A stretch of DNA of 17,500 bases, from positions 12,772,083 through 12,789,582 of the forward strand of contig CM022670.1 of assembly GCA_012295275.1 (NCBI GenBank). The letters run 5' to 3'. Position numbers and translations under genes: made by a program. This DNA comes from Chrysomallon squamiferum (lineage: Eukaryota; Mollusca; Gastropoda; Neomphalida; Peltospiridae). Shown in pieces: positions 9,651-17,500 of the stretch (position 1 is the stretch's first letter; each line of letters opens with the position of its first letter). The notes under the pieces were generated by a model that was given only the letters and a program-made list of their open reading frames with translations, made no database searches and had not been told where the DNA came from.

Positions 9651-10430
9651 TTACTTTCTCACGAAAACGAATTCGTTGTAGTGTTGCCACTTCGCTTCCT
9701 CTATGTCCAGTCCGGGCTTAATCTCTCCGCAGCTGTTGGTGCCAGATCCACAGCTGCCCACGAGGTGAAAGTCTTTGTCATACAACATGTCCATGGCCTG
9801 TTCAATGAACGTGTGCTTCAGAAAGAAACGGACAGTGTACCTGTCAGACCCGCCACGGTCTGGATCTCTGCTCTCGTTGAGCGTGTCCTCAAATACTTCT
9901 CGACATAAAGATACTCTGCCGCACACGATGATGCGGGTCAGTTTGCGGAACTTCACGTCAGCCAAGCCGTCTCTGCCGAAAGCGAAGGTTCCTCTGTATC
10001 CGATGGTAATGACTCCAGGAGTTCTTCCCTTAGCAGGGCCAGCGGCGTTTAAATTTAGCAATGGGTTTGTTGAAAAAGGTACCATGTGTTTTGTTGAATG
10101 GTTAATGTTTAGATTCTTGACTAACTCGGATAACTCGAAGTGCTCTGCTTCCTGTTTCAGCCGTTCTCGTTCGTGAAAGTTCTCCGGCAATACCAGTGAC
10201 ACATTTCGTAGATAGTCAAGAACATATCGAAATAAAACTCCATCACGGTCAATGAAATATTTCCCTTTTGCATCGCGAAGAAGACTTTTTCTTGTTGCGT
10301 CTGAAAACATTTTCCCCAAAAGGCACGCTTTGTCTTTTTGGAGTGTGGATAATGTAGTGGTGTAAAACACACCACCGACATTCAACTCCACGATCTCTGG
10401 ATGATCCACAGAATTCGTTTTGTCCGACAT
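9651..10430 (-). CDS. KCTD12-like: BTB/POZ protein of the KCTD8/12/16 group (GABA-B receptor auxiliary subunit-like), intronless
   Basis: A 259-codon open frame runs from ATG at 10430-10428 to TAA at 9653-9651. Residues about 11-107 form a BTB/T1 tetramerisation domain: PEIVELNVGG at the start, then KGKYFIDRDGVLFRYVLDYLR, then the EAEHFELSELV helix. A short linker follows. Residues about 139-259 match the H1 domain of KCTD8, 12 and 16, with GYRGTFAFGRDG near 144-155, TLNESRDPDR near 183-192 and the ending WQHYNEFVFVRK. In vertebrates these proteins bind GABA-B2 as oligomers at the plasma membrane and set G-protein response kinetics. Carrying that role over to this protein is inference. There is no signal peptide and no membrane segment. 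The domain order is that of KCTD12: there is no H2 domain as in KCTD8 and KCTD16, and it is shorter than vertebrate KCTD12 (about 325 residues). The frame stays open 24 codons upstream, but only to a GTG (10502-10500) after an in-frame stop at 10508-10506, so the first ATG is the start; it has G at -3. G+C is clearly above the flanks. Family assignment is firm; the exact paralogue is not. Confidence 0.95.
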   Translation of the reverse strand: MSDKTNSVDHPEIVELNVGGVFYTTTLSTLQKDKACLLGKMFSDATRKSLLRDAKGKYFIDRDGVLFRYVLDYLRNVSLVLPENFHERERLKQEAEHFELSELVKNLNINHSTKHMVPFSTNPLLNLNAAGPAKGRTPGVITIGYRGTFAFGRDGLADVKFRKLTRIIVCGRVSLCREVFEDTLNESRDPDRGGSDRYTVRFFLKHTFIEQAMDMLYDKDFHLVGSCGSGTNSCGEIKPGLDIEEAKWQHYNEFVFVRK

Positions 10431-10780
10431 CGCTTTACTATTAATTTCCTCCAGTGTGTATTTTGTAATATTTCTTCCTTTTCTAAGATTAAAACATATC
10501 ACAGTTTATCCATAAAAATGAAAGTCCATTAGCTAATAATTAATAAATATTTTAGTTGCTCAAAAGTTCTTGTCCACCTTGATTTTCCTTCGTCCCTCAG
10601 GAATATTTCCGAGAGATGTAAACAAGCAAAAATTATAAATTCGATTGCTTGTATCCGCAAGTCCAAAATAAAACAGACGGTATTGATCGCGTTCTTCCTT
10701 TAACGTGTATGAGCCATTCCCGACTAACAGAAAATATGTAATGGTCGAAGAACAGACCACTTAAATTTCCCCATACCACT
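10431..10780 (-). other. probable 5' leader of the KCTD-like gene, possibly with an intron end
   Basis: This AT-rich stretch lies between the coding start and the CpG-dense patch. Read on the minus strand, about 55 bases before the ATG there is TGTTTTAATCTTAG (AG at 10484-10483). That is a usable 3' splice-site sequence, so a leader intron could end here and the coding exon could begin near 10482. It is equally possible that the leader is unspliced. An in-frame TAA at 10508-10506 closes the frame upstream. No other coding potential is visible; the 66-codon frame at 10560-10760 has no recognisable features. Confidence 0.35.
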
Positions 10781-10935
10781 ATCAGAACGTCTGTTCGTTG
10801 CCAACAGCTCTTCTGAATTACTATCCGAGCCTAGCGCTGGTAGCCCAGTGACGGCACGCCAAATGCGAGACTCCGTTAAATACGTTCCTGGATCGCGAAG
10901 CGGCGTTACGTTTGACGGAATTTACTACTCCGTTC

Positions 10936-10946
10936 TCATTGGCTGA
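10936..10946 (-). promoter_or_regulatory. CCAAT box (NF-Y type)
   Basis: On the minus strand this reads AGCCAATGAG, a good match to the NF-Y site (CCAAT with purines before and a G/C-type base after). It points toward the KCTD-like gene about 510 bases away. Its core is 10938-10942 on the plus strand (ATTGG). It is a short motif and could be chance. Confidence 0.35.
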
Positions 10947-11048
10947 AGAGACGTGGATATTATTATATTTTTTCACTTTCTCTTTCTGTAGCCGTTCGTT
11001 AGTTTATCCCCATGGTGACCACAGCGTAAGGCGCAAGCGTTATCTTTC

Positions 11049-11056
11049 GCCAATAG
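11049..11056 (+). promoter_or_regulatory. CCAAT motif on the opposite strand
   Basis: GCCAATAG lies inside the CpG-dense patch, facing away from the KCTD-like gene. NF-Y sites work in both orientations, so it may serve the same promoter. It is a short motif with little weight alone. Confidence 0.25.
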
Positions 11057-11110
11057 CTTCATTCAGTCGCTTCAAACGAAAAGATCGAAGCTTGTCGAAC
11101 AAGAGTTTTT

Positions 11111-11450
11111 ATTTCAAATAATGTACAATCTCTCCGAAACATTCGATTATCGAGAAATTCTATATATAAGGTTTATAGCTGTATTTTTTTCTCTCTCTCT
11201 CTCTTTTCTTCGTCTTTATTATTTTCATTAAGCGCGGAATACGTTGTTCGCAACAGCTGCATCGATTTTTTCCCCTCTCTTCTGCATAAGCAATGAAGAT
11301 TGGAACTTACATAGGCTGTGTTTACACTTCATCTGTTATTACATACAATAACGTACAATGTCACTTCAGACGTATGAAAGACAGTGACTGCGGGCAACCC
11401 TGGGCAAAAACCGATTTCGAAAATCAAAGGATAAAAGTTGAGGGCAAAGA
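11111..11450. other. intergenic or 5' flank of the KCTD-like gene
   Basis: A CT-rich tract (about 11190-11206) and a less AT-rich segment follow. On the minus strand a GTAAGT lies at 11310-11305 and could be a 5' splice site for a distal leader exon, but no exon can be identified. The 78-codon frame at 11293-11529 runs into poly-T and is not convincing. Confidence 0.35.
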
Positions 11451-11472
11451 TTTTTTTTTTTTTTTTTTTTTT
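11451..11472. repeat. poly-T (22)
   Basis: Uninterrupted T run; it reads as A22 on the minus strand. Confidence 0.95.
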
Positions 11473-11681
11473 CAAATAAAAACGAACCTAAGTATGTATT
11501 TGCTAATCGGTTTTGTTTGTCTAATTTAGTAAATAATTAATCTTCCACTCACTATAAATATATACACACATGTATGGACACACATGCCAAGACAGTTCGA
11601 TCGTATCTTAGAACGGTAAATACTCTGGTAGGAAAATACTGAAGTAAATTAATATTGAATTATATAATTGTATTTTCAGAC

Positions 11682-11682
<1 letters not shown>

Positions 11683-11738
<56 letters not shown>
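11683..11738. repeat. (GT)n followed by (TA)n
   Basis: GT repeats to 11719 change directly to TA repeats, as in the smaller locus at 3405-3434. Nearby 11560-11590 has short TA and CA runs. Confidence 0.95.
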
Positions 11739-11739
11739 A

Positions 11740-12425
11740 AAAAATCTTTTAGATGATTATTTTTAAAAGTCTGACTATAATTAAAATGTTCTTTTCTTAC
11801 AGATTATTATTATTATCACAAAGAGTGTTAAATGAAATTGTAAAAGCAATTGTGCTTTCTCTCTCAGCTTTACGCTTTTTTTCTGTCTCACTTTGTCTCT
11901 CTCTTTATGTAACTTTCGTTTTATTCTATAAATTAATTAATGCACTAATAATAATCTGAAGACTTGTTATTATCTGTATTAGAGCGAAAACAATCGATCG
12001 AAAAATATCGACGACTTAGAACCAAAACCAAGCGTCTAGATCTGTGTTCTGATTCAGTGCCGTTTTCTTAACCAAATAAAAAAAAAAAAAAAAAAAATTG
12101 TATATTAATAAATCAACGTTTCATTTAATATTTGAGTGATATTATTAATCAATTAATTTATTTATTTTTGATTCTTCAGTTAGATACCAGTGGAAATAAC
12201 ACTTTTGACGATTTAACGATAATTCATTTTGTAACAGATACAAAATCAGCTAGGTTTAGAAAAGTAATTCACTTTTTTTCTAAGATTGTTTTTAGACACA
12301 TTAATGAGAGAATCGTCTCCCCTATTTTTAACTCATTGAATTAATTGATCTTTTCGAGTGCTTTTGTGTATAATTTTATGATCGATGCTACACGACTATT
12401 ATTATTACTACTTCTATTACTACTG
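11740..12425. other. AT-rich intergenic DNA with A20 tract
   Basis: Contains A20 at 12078-12097 and CT-rich patches near 11850-11905. Frames at 11753-11959 and 12132-12344 have no recognisable domain. Confidence 0.45.
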
Positions 12426-12430
12426 GGCTA

Positions 12431-12468
12431 CAATCTATCTATCTACGTCTGTTTGTCTGTCTGTCCAA
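12431..12468. repeat. degenerate TCTA/TCTG tetranucleotide tract
   Basis: TCTATCTATC changes to TGTCTGTCTGTCC. The reverse-complement type (GATA/GACA) occurs at 15949-16000, and the same-strand type at about 425-475. Confidence 0.8.
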
Positions 12469-12880
12469 CCTGACATATACGAAAAATGATTGTATGCGCT
12501 TTCATGACTATAGGAAGGTGAACAGTTGGTTCCTAGCTATAAATATCTAAAATCATACAACTGCGGCACTGGGCGTTCTTATAATTTATCATCATTATTC
12601 AAAAAGAAAAAAAAAAAAAAAATCATAAAATAATAATAAAAGTCATGGGTGACTTACAATTGCATTAAAATTTAAATTTGTTGATGAGTTATAAAATATT
12701 CATTATTTCTGTAAGGCATTGAATTCAGTACTTTTTAATTTCGTTTGTGTTTTATTTTATTTCGCTACCAATTTTACATACATCACGTGTCTTCAGTGAC
12801 AGGTTTAAAACATTACCCGCACACATCAAAAGTCGCTGTTACATCTAGCGAGAACAATGCTCGTGTCGTTGCTAAAAAGT
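12469..12880. other. intergenic, A16 tract, nothing else recognised
   Basis: Contains A16 at 12607-12622 within otherwise ordinary AT-rich sequence. Confidence 0.5.
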
Positions 12881-13210
12881 GACTTTTATCATGAAGTTCC
12901 ATTACTACCTGGTGTTTCTTAGCTCCTTGTCCAAACACTGCGATCTTTGCGGGATTTTACATGACCCTGGCGAAATTTATCGATTTATCTCGATGCTGTT
13001 CCGCCCGAGTTTCCGAGCGGAGAAAACCGAAGTAATCCATAACTTGATATAAGGTTATGCAATTTCGTAAATCAGGCCGTATTTTCCCCGAGTAAATTGG
13101 AACCGACGACAACCGGGATAAACAGGAGAGAATAATTGGATGCGGATCCAACCAGTTTAGTCTAAAAACAATCACCACGAGTTGATACGAGCTGACGTAA
13201 TGAACTTTAG
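12881..13210. other. unidentified less AT-rich segment
   Basis: About 330 bases of higher G+C with many CpGs and no simple repeats. On the minus strand a 73-codon frame covers 12957-13178, with ordinary amino-acid composition, but I recognise no domain and no splice context that would make it an exon. It could be an old transposon fragment, a conserved noncoding element or a chance compositional patch. Confidence 0.3.
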
Positions 13211-13262
13211 TTGCCGGCTTTAAGTTATTTGTCTGTGTATTTGTATTTCTGCGAAAACAAGG

Positions 13263-13310
13263 TTTATTTATTTATTTATTTTATTTTATTATTATTATTA
13301 TTATTATTTT
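13263..13310. repeat. TTTA/ATT microsatellite
   Basis: TTTA tetranucleotide units grade into (ATT)n. Sequence to about 13545 is AT-rich without features. Confidence 0.9.
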
Positions 13311-13549
13311 ATGTGTCTGTGTTTATAATTTATTTAACTGTTCTTATTTTATATGTATATATCCTAAAGAACAGATATATAATTCAATATTAATTTATTT
13401 CAGTATTTACCGTTCTAACATATGTAAAATAATTAATTTTTTACTCAGTACAGCCAGCGACTGTTTTTCTCTAATAAAAATATCATTACGCAAAAACTAT
13501 GTAATTGATATTTTTTTATTTATATATCTGTATATATCTAGTCAGGCCT

Positions 13550-13593
13550 ACACACAGACGCGCACACACGCACACACTCACACACACACACAC
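13550..13593. repeat. (CA)n microsatellite, interrupted
   Basis: CA units with G and T substitutions (CGCACACACG, ACACTCAC). Confidence 0.9.
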
Positions 13594-13831
13594 TTCTGCT
13601 TACATTACAAACACCCTTTTATTTGTCGTTTATGCTACAGAGAAAAGCCGATGATAATAACAAAAAGATGTGCTTACTTCCCAACACATACAGTTAGTTT
13701 TCTTTTCCTCACTCATCAGCTGGTTATTAAACCACAGAAAATCGATTTTATTAATTAGTGGGAATCCCAGCAATGACTAGATCTAATTAGTGATGAATCA
13801 GCTAAATCTTCGTTGTACAAGGCCTACTGCA

Positions 13832-13849
13832 ACAATAATAATTTTAATA

Positions 13850-13888
<39 letters not shown>

Positions 13889-13964
13889 GTAGTAATAGTA
13901 GTAGTAGTAGTGGTAGTAACAGTAGTAGTAATAGTAGTTGTAGCAGCAGCAACAGTAGCAATAA
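13832..13964. repeat. (AAT)n to (AGT)n to (AGC)n compound trinucleotide array
   Basis: AAT units to about 13887 give way to AGT with scattered AAT/AAC, then to GCAGCAGC near 13943-13951. It is a graded series of one-base unit changes. Both strands give spurious frames (Ile/Val and Thr/Ile). Confidence 0.95.
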
Positions 13965-14015
13965 AAAACCGAACAAAAGAATATAGACAAGTAACAACTT
14001 CAGCCAAAATTTCTT

Positions 14016-14017
<2 letters not shown>

Positions 14018-14047
<30 letters not shown>
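14018..14047. repeat. poly-T (30)
   Basis: The longest uninterrupted homopolymer in the window; it is A30 on the minus strand. I see no retroelement body attached. Confidence 0.95.
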
Positions 14048-14048
<1 letters not shown>

Positions 14049-14140
14049 TCTAGTGATGTGACCGTTTCGGGGACGGTAATAAAACTATTAACTGTAAATC
14101 GTATCTGAAGCGTGAATAATAATATAAATATATATATATA

Positions 14141-14460
14141 GCGGCACAGTACTATTCGATTATTTTCTCAACATATCTAGCGAAAGTACTCTTCGATACG
14201 CAGTGCGTAATAGGGATTTTATGCTGCGTATGAATACCATGAAATGCTACGATCTGATCACCTGCTATTAACAGAACACCTCTTTCATGTCCAGACTTCA
14301 TTTTAGTACCGAATTCACAACGGGGTGTCCGGAATCGCAATGGGATGTCCGGTTCTTCCATTACTTAAAGTTAATTTTGTCAGGAAGAGCCGCACTCTAA
14401 CTTCGGATATTGCCATTTCGGAGCGAAATATTATGGGAGAGAGGGACGAATAAAATATAA
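14141..14460. other. unidentified less AT-rich segment with a short direct repeat
   Basis: CAACGGGGTGTCCGG (14318-14332) and CAATGGGATGTCCGG (14338-14352) are a 20-base-period direct repeat with 13 of 15 identical. A minus-strand frame at 14152-14361 (69 codons, from ATG) has balanced composition but no domain I recognise, and a stop lies just upstream. It could be a remnant of a mobile-element or gene fragment. Confidence 0.3.
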
Positions 14461-14695
14461 TGTCAATTCCCTACGGTAAATAAATAGGTTCTAATTAATT
14501 ATCTTTACCTTTAAACAGGATCCCTGGAACGAAATTATACAGTATTTTTCGCTTTCATTAATTATTATTATTATGATTATTATTTTTATTATTATTAAAT
14601 TTATCTCGGAGAAAGGAAATGAATTAATATTTAACGATTTCTCATAGTAAATTAATATTTATTGTAACTAATACAGAAGTATGTTACAATTAATT
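14461..14695. other. AT-rich intergenic with short ATT runs
   Basis: ATT-rich sequence at about 14558-14600. Nothing else. Confidence 0.5.
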
Positions 14696-14711
14696 GTAGT
14701 AGTAGTAGTAG

Positions 14712-14752
<41 letters not shown>

Positions 14753-14824
14753 TGATAGTCGTAGTAGTAGGAGGAGCAGCAGCAGCAGTAATAGTAGTAG
14801 TAGCAGTAGTAGTAGTGGTAGCAG
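14696..14824. repeat. (AGT)n/(AGC)n compound trinucleotide array
   Basis: AGT blocks alternate with AGC blocks (about 14712-14738 and 14774-14788) with GGA and AAT variants. It is the second array in which unit type switches by a single base. Single-base offsets interrupt the frame, so there is no long poly-Ser frame. Confidence 0.95.
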
Positions 14825-15235
14825 AAACCTGTCATCAAATTATGTATTATTTTATAAACCTTTCCAGTAACAGATAATTATACAAAGCCTGACGCGGTTG
14901 ATGTAAAGGTTTCTTTTTAAAGTAGGAAAATAATAATAATAAAATCATTTTTTGTGTATCTTAACTTTTTTTTCTTTTTTCTTCTTTATCTTCCTCTTCT
15001 TTATCATTTTCTTCTTCATAATCATCAGATTCATTTGTGTTTTTTCTCTGCTTTTCGTTTTACTTTTCTTCTGAACATTGTATTCATAACTTTCATAACT
15101 CTTCGTCCTTGTTATCAGCTTATTGTTTTATCTTTATTTTCTCATCATCATCGTTATCACAACTGACATTAACAAAACTGTTTTCATAACGTATTATGAG
15201 TTCACTGTATCTTCGTTTAAATAATCAGATAAATA
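14825..15235. other. pyrimidine-rich intergenic DNA
   Basis: TTCTT-type low complexity at about 14965-15080. The 70-codon frame at 14954-15166 is Phe/Leu/His-rich from this bias and has no domain. Confidence 0.5.
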
Positions 15236-15240
15236 CAGAG

Positions 15241-15272
15241 ACATACATACATACACACACATGCACACCCAT

Positions 15273-15324
<52 letters not shown>

Positions 15325-15345
15325 CACACACACACACACACACAA
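15241..15345. repeat. (CA)n microsatellite
   Basis: CATA units grade into a long (CA)n run with one AAC interruption near 15323. It reads as Cys/Val on the minus strand. Confidence 0.97.
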
Positions 15346-15590
15346 ATGGGAAATAAAGCTTAATTTTTGTGTGTACGGTTATTACCACCATAAACACCTA
15401 CTTATCCCTTAATTCACAGCTGCTGTGACGTGACCAGTGTGAATTAAATAATGACAGAGAATACCTGCGTGAATGCAAGTTGTTTATTTATTTGTTTCAT
15501 TTTAGTTATTTTTCCACTCAGTTTTGTTCTTCATGTATAAAAAAAAGATACGTTTTGTGTGTGTGTGAGTATATACGCAGTCGATGTTTG
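15346..15590. other. intergenic, nothing recognised
   Basis: Ordinary AT-rich sequence with a short GT run near 15556-15567. No gene supported. Confidence 0.5.
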
Positions 15591-15930
15591 ACACGTGCTA
15601 ATCAGCTGACCGTTACGTCACTATTTAGGTCGATACAAAGATGTCCGAAGATTTCCGAGTCGGTGGTTTTATGATAGGGGTCTCGGATTTCTTCTTGTAG
15701 CGTGCTTATGTACGACAAAATGGTATTTTTATGGTACCAGCGAACTCAGAAATGATCGATCTGAAGGAACGTAAAGTCACAATTATTTTAAATGAGTATA
15801 CTAGCCGAAATCGTTGCCCACACGTACGGTCGGCAAAGATTAGCCAAATAAACGATACAGAATTATCTCTGGCGAAGAACCAGCGATGTCCATCCAAATG
15901 TCGGTCTCAGCTGTTCTCTGCAACAGGATA
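15591..15930. other. unidentified less AT-rich segment
   Basis: About 340 bases free of simple repeats and richer in CpG than the surroundings. Overlapping frames on both strands (15731-15931 plus, 15706-15897 minus) show no recognisable domain. It could be a conserved noncoding element or a decayed element. Confidence 0.25.
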
Positions 15931-15948
15931 ATCAGGTTAATACACAGG

Positions 15949-16000
15949 TAGACAGACAGATAAATATACAGATAGACAGATAAATAGACAGACAGACAGG
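15949..16000. repeat. degenerate GACA/GATA tetranucleotide tract
   Basis: GACAGACAGATAAATA units with substitutions, followed by ATGGATGG near 16005-16015. Confidence 0.9.
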
Positions 16001-16019
16001 CATGAATGGATGGAGGATG

Positions 16020-16530
16020 GATTCACAGGCAGTAAAACGAACAGGCATAAATAGATATACGTATACATGTATGTACGTGTGATAGACAGATTTCTTTTAC
16101 AGGTGTTTTTGTTACTGTTGTTTATTTTTAATTTTTAATTTTTTCTTCTTCTTCTTTCAAGACCTAATTCTGATACTGCAGGATACTATTAACACTGATT
16201 TTTAAACATTTTTTTACACAATAAACAACACAGAAATAATTCTGAACTGACAGAAATGTTAAAATATTTTCACCCTTGACCATCTGTTTTCTTTTCATTA
16301 AGAAATGATGTGTCGAGTACATCCCCGAAAAGAGAGCAAAGATAATTTAGTTAATAAATAAAATCAGTCATACTAATATAATGTGCTGCATTAGGCATCT
16401 AATTATTTACTTTTTAATTTTTTTAATTCTTTATTTTTTGTTCTTTTCTTCGGCTTATTTTTCCTTATTACATCATTTCCATCATCAACACCACAATCAT
16501 TTTTTCTTCCTTTTATTTGATTTTTTATTA
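16020..16530. other. AT-rich intergenic DNA
   Basis: T- and TTC-rich patches (about 16120-16160 and 16405-16530). No supported gene; the 89-codon Phe-rich frame at 16381-16650 follows the T tracts. Confidence 0.5.
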
Positions 16531-16534
16531 TTTA

Positions 16535-16613
16535 TTTTTTTTTTTTTTTTTTTTTTTTTCTTTAATTTTAATTTTAATTTTATTATTAATGGGTTTTTTT
16601 TTTTTTTTTTTTT
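16535..16613. repeat. poly-T pair with (TTTTAA)-type repeats between
   Basis: T25 at 16535-16559, then about four AATTTT units, then T20 at 16594-16613. Confidence 0.95.
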
Positions 16614-17250
16614 CAGTTTCCTTACTGGCACTTTCATGTTTGCGTTTTAACATGCGCATTTCACATTAAAGTTTAAAAGTCTTAATTCGTTCAACTATTA
16701 ACACCATACACTTGTATTACAAAAACAAATCCTCACGAAATGAAGTTTAAATTGCTTAACCATCTAACAAGACATAAATCAGAACATTTAAACGATCAGA
16801 TTGCTTTTCATGTGAGACATTTTCTTTTCAAAAAAACAAGTGTGACTTCTGGTGTTCAAAGTACAAAACCATGTAGTTCACACTGCATTAATGTTGATGT
16901 CAGTCTGATAACTTTGAAAAGAAAACTTTCATTTACGTGAATCAGAGAAAATAACCTTTTCATCAGTCTCTTGATGTGTGCTTGATCTTTGTTTATTTGT
17001 TCTTATTATATTTTATTTTATTCTCGTTGATCTTTCAAACGAGTTCTAACGGCGAATTTCCTCACTCACAAAGCTATTACAAGAAATTTATTATTGACAT
17101 CTTAATATCCTTTAATATTAAAATGTATTCAAGTATTTTAATAAAAAATATCCACTCGTTATTACTGCTGTTGCTGCTGGCGCTGTATATTATTTCTATT
17201 ATTACAGCTGCTTCTGTTGCTGTTCATTTGATTGGTTTATTCATATGCTT
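16614..17250. other. AT-rich intergenic DNA, nothing recognised
   Basis: Frames at 16740-16940 and 16976-17263 lack recognisable domains and sit in AT-rich sequence; the second is Ile/Leu-rich. Confidence 0.5.
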
Positions 17251-17252
17251 TA

Positions 17253-17309
17253 CGATTGCTTGATTGATTCGTTCGTTGGTTGATTATTTGTTTGTTAACT
17301 GGTTGTTTA
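17253..17309. repeat. degenerate period-4 tract (TTGA/TTCG/TTGG/TTTG)
   Basis: TTGATTGATTCGTTCGTTGG and what follows keep a four-base rhythm with changing units, a decayed tetranucleotide repeat. Confidence 0.7.
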
Positions 17310-17395
17310 TTTTACTTCTGTTCATTTAAATTCTGCTTTTTTTTTGATAATTATTTTCCTTGATAAGAAAGCAAAGAAAAGAAAGCATAAAAACC

Positions 17396-17415
<20 letters not shown>
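17396..17415. repeat. (TA)n microsatellite
   Basis: About ten TA units followed by a short GTATGTGTGTG run, the mirror order of the GT-then-TA loci at 3405 and 11683. Confidence 0.9.
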
Positions 17416-17426
<11 letters not shown>

Positions 17427-17500
17427 CTTTTTATGATTTCTTCTCTTTCATGTTCTATTTTATAAACGTTTTTTATATCTTTAATAAACTTACTTCTGGC

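Larger units (their letters stand above)
10781..11110 (-). promoter_or_regulatory. CpG-dense candidate promoter of the KCTD-like gene
   Basis: I count about 27 CpG dinucleotides between 10781 and 11100, nine of them in 10861-10920 alone. G+C is near 56% over 10801-10920, against roughly 30% in the flanks. CCAAT motifs occur on both strands. The position, about 350-680 bases upstream of the coding start, suits a promoter. Nothing here proves a start site: I see no convincing TATA box at a defined distance, and the call rests on composition and location. A divergent promoter is possible because one CCAAT box faces each way, but I see no gene on the plus strand to the right. Confidence 0.4.

Noticed and set aside
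9681-10381. Frames on the opposite strand and in other frames within the KCTD-like gene
   Set aside because: Shadows of the real coding frame; none shows a domain, while the chosen frame shows two.
10431-10502. N-terminal extension of 24 residues on the KCTD-like protein
   Set aside because: It would begin with GTG, which is not a normal animal start codon, and the BTB domain begins only ten residues after the downstream ATG. Used 10430 as the start.
12957-13178. A small gene of 73 codons on the minus strand
   Set aside because: No recognised domain, no start context or splice pattern that I can defend; kept only as an unidentified segment.
13790-14053. 87-codon frame rich in Ile, Val and Phe
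   Set aside because: Translation of the AAT/AGT array and the T30 tract.
14696-14824. A polyserine or polyglutamine coding repeat
   Set aside because: TAG stops and single-base offsets break each forward frame, and no unique coding sequence flanks it.
16381-17263. Frames of 66-95 codons near the right end
   Set aside because: Phe-, Leu- and Ile-rich products of T-rich DNA, without domains or conserved motifs.

Overview
The window looks like nuclear DNA of an animal with an AT-rich, gene-poor, microsatellite-laden genome. A mollusc, perhaps a cephalopod, is my guess. It rests on the density and type of simple repeats and on a metazoan-only gene family, not on a diagnostic marker. There is no sign of bacterial organisation: no operons and no dense coding.

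I can support one protein gene. It is on the minus strand at 9651-10430: an intronless reading frame of 259 codons with an N-terminal BTB/T1 domain and a C-terminal H1-type domain. It belongs to the KCTD8/KCTD12/KCTD16 group, the auxiliary subunits of GABA-B receptors. Upstream of it lie an AT-rich leader (10431-10780) and a GC- and CpG-richer patch with CCAAT boxes (10781-11110) that is the best promoter candidate. Just after its stop codon, in sense orientation, is an A27 tract, with a near-perfect 19-bp direct repeat on either side of that tract.

The rest is intergenic or intronic. Region by region: 1-1500 holds a large CATA/CA/TA compound microsatellite, a short tRNA-like (B-box) SINE-type fragment and an (ATT)20 tract. 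1500-2760 is extremely AT-rich. 2767-3015 holds (CT)n, (AC)n and (AG)n in a fold-back arrangement. 3940-4700 is an old tandem array with about 165-bp spacing, which I read directly from conserved motif spacing. 5340-7400 contains scattered, strongly diverged copies of another motif (core ATGCAAG), broken by (AG)n, (GT)n and (AAT)n tracts. 8702-8798 is a 46-bp tandem duplication. 11.1-17.5 kb is AT-rich DNA with poly-A/T, GT/TA, AAT/AGT/AGC, CA and GACA/GATA tracts, plus three less AT-rich segments (about 12.88-13.21, 14.14-14.46 and 15.59-15.93 kb) that I cannot identify.

I found no new biological system that I can defend. The most informative observations are the decayed ~165-bp array, the poly(A)-bearing 3' side of the KCTD gene and the fold-back purine/pyrimidine tract. 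Most open frames elsewhere are microsatellite translations (poly-Ile, poly-Ser/Leu, Tyr-Ile-His-Thr) and are not genes.
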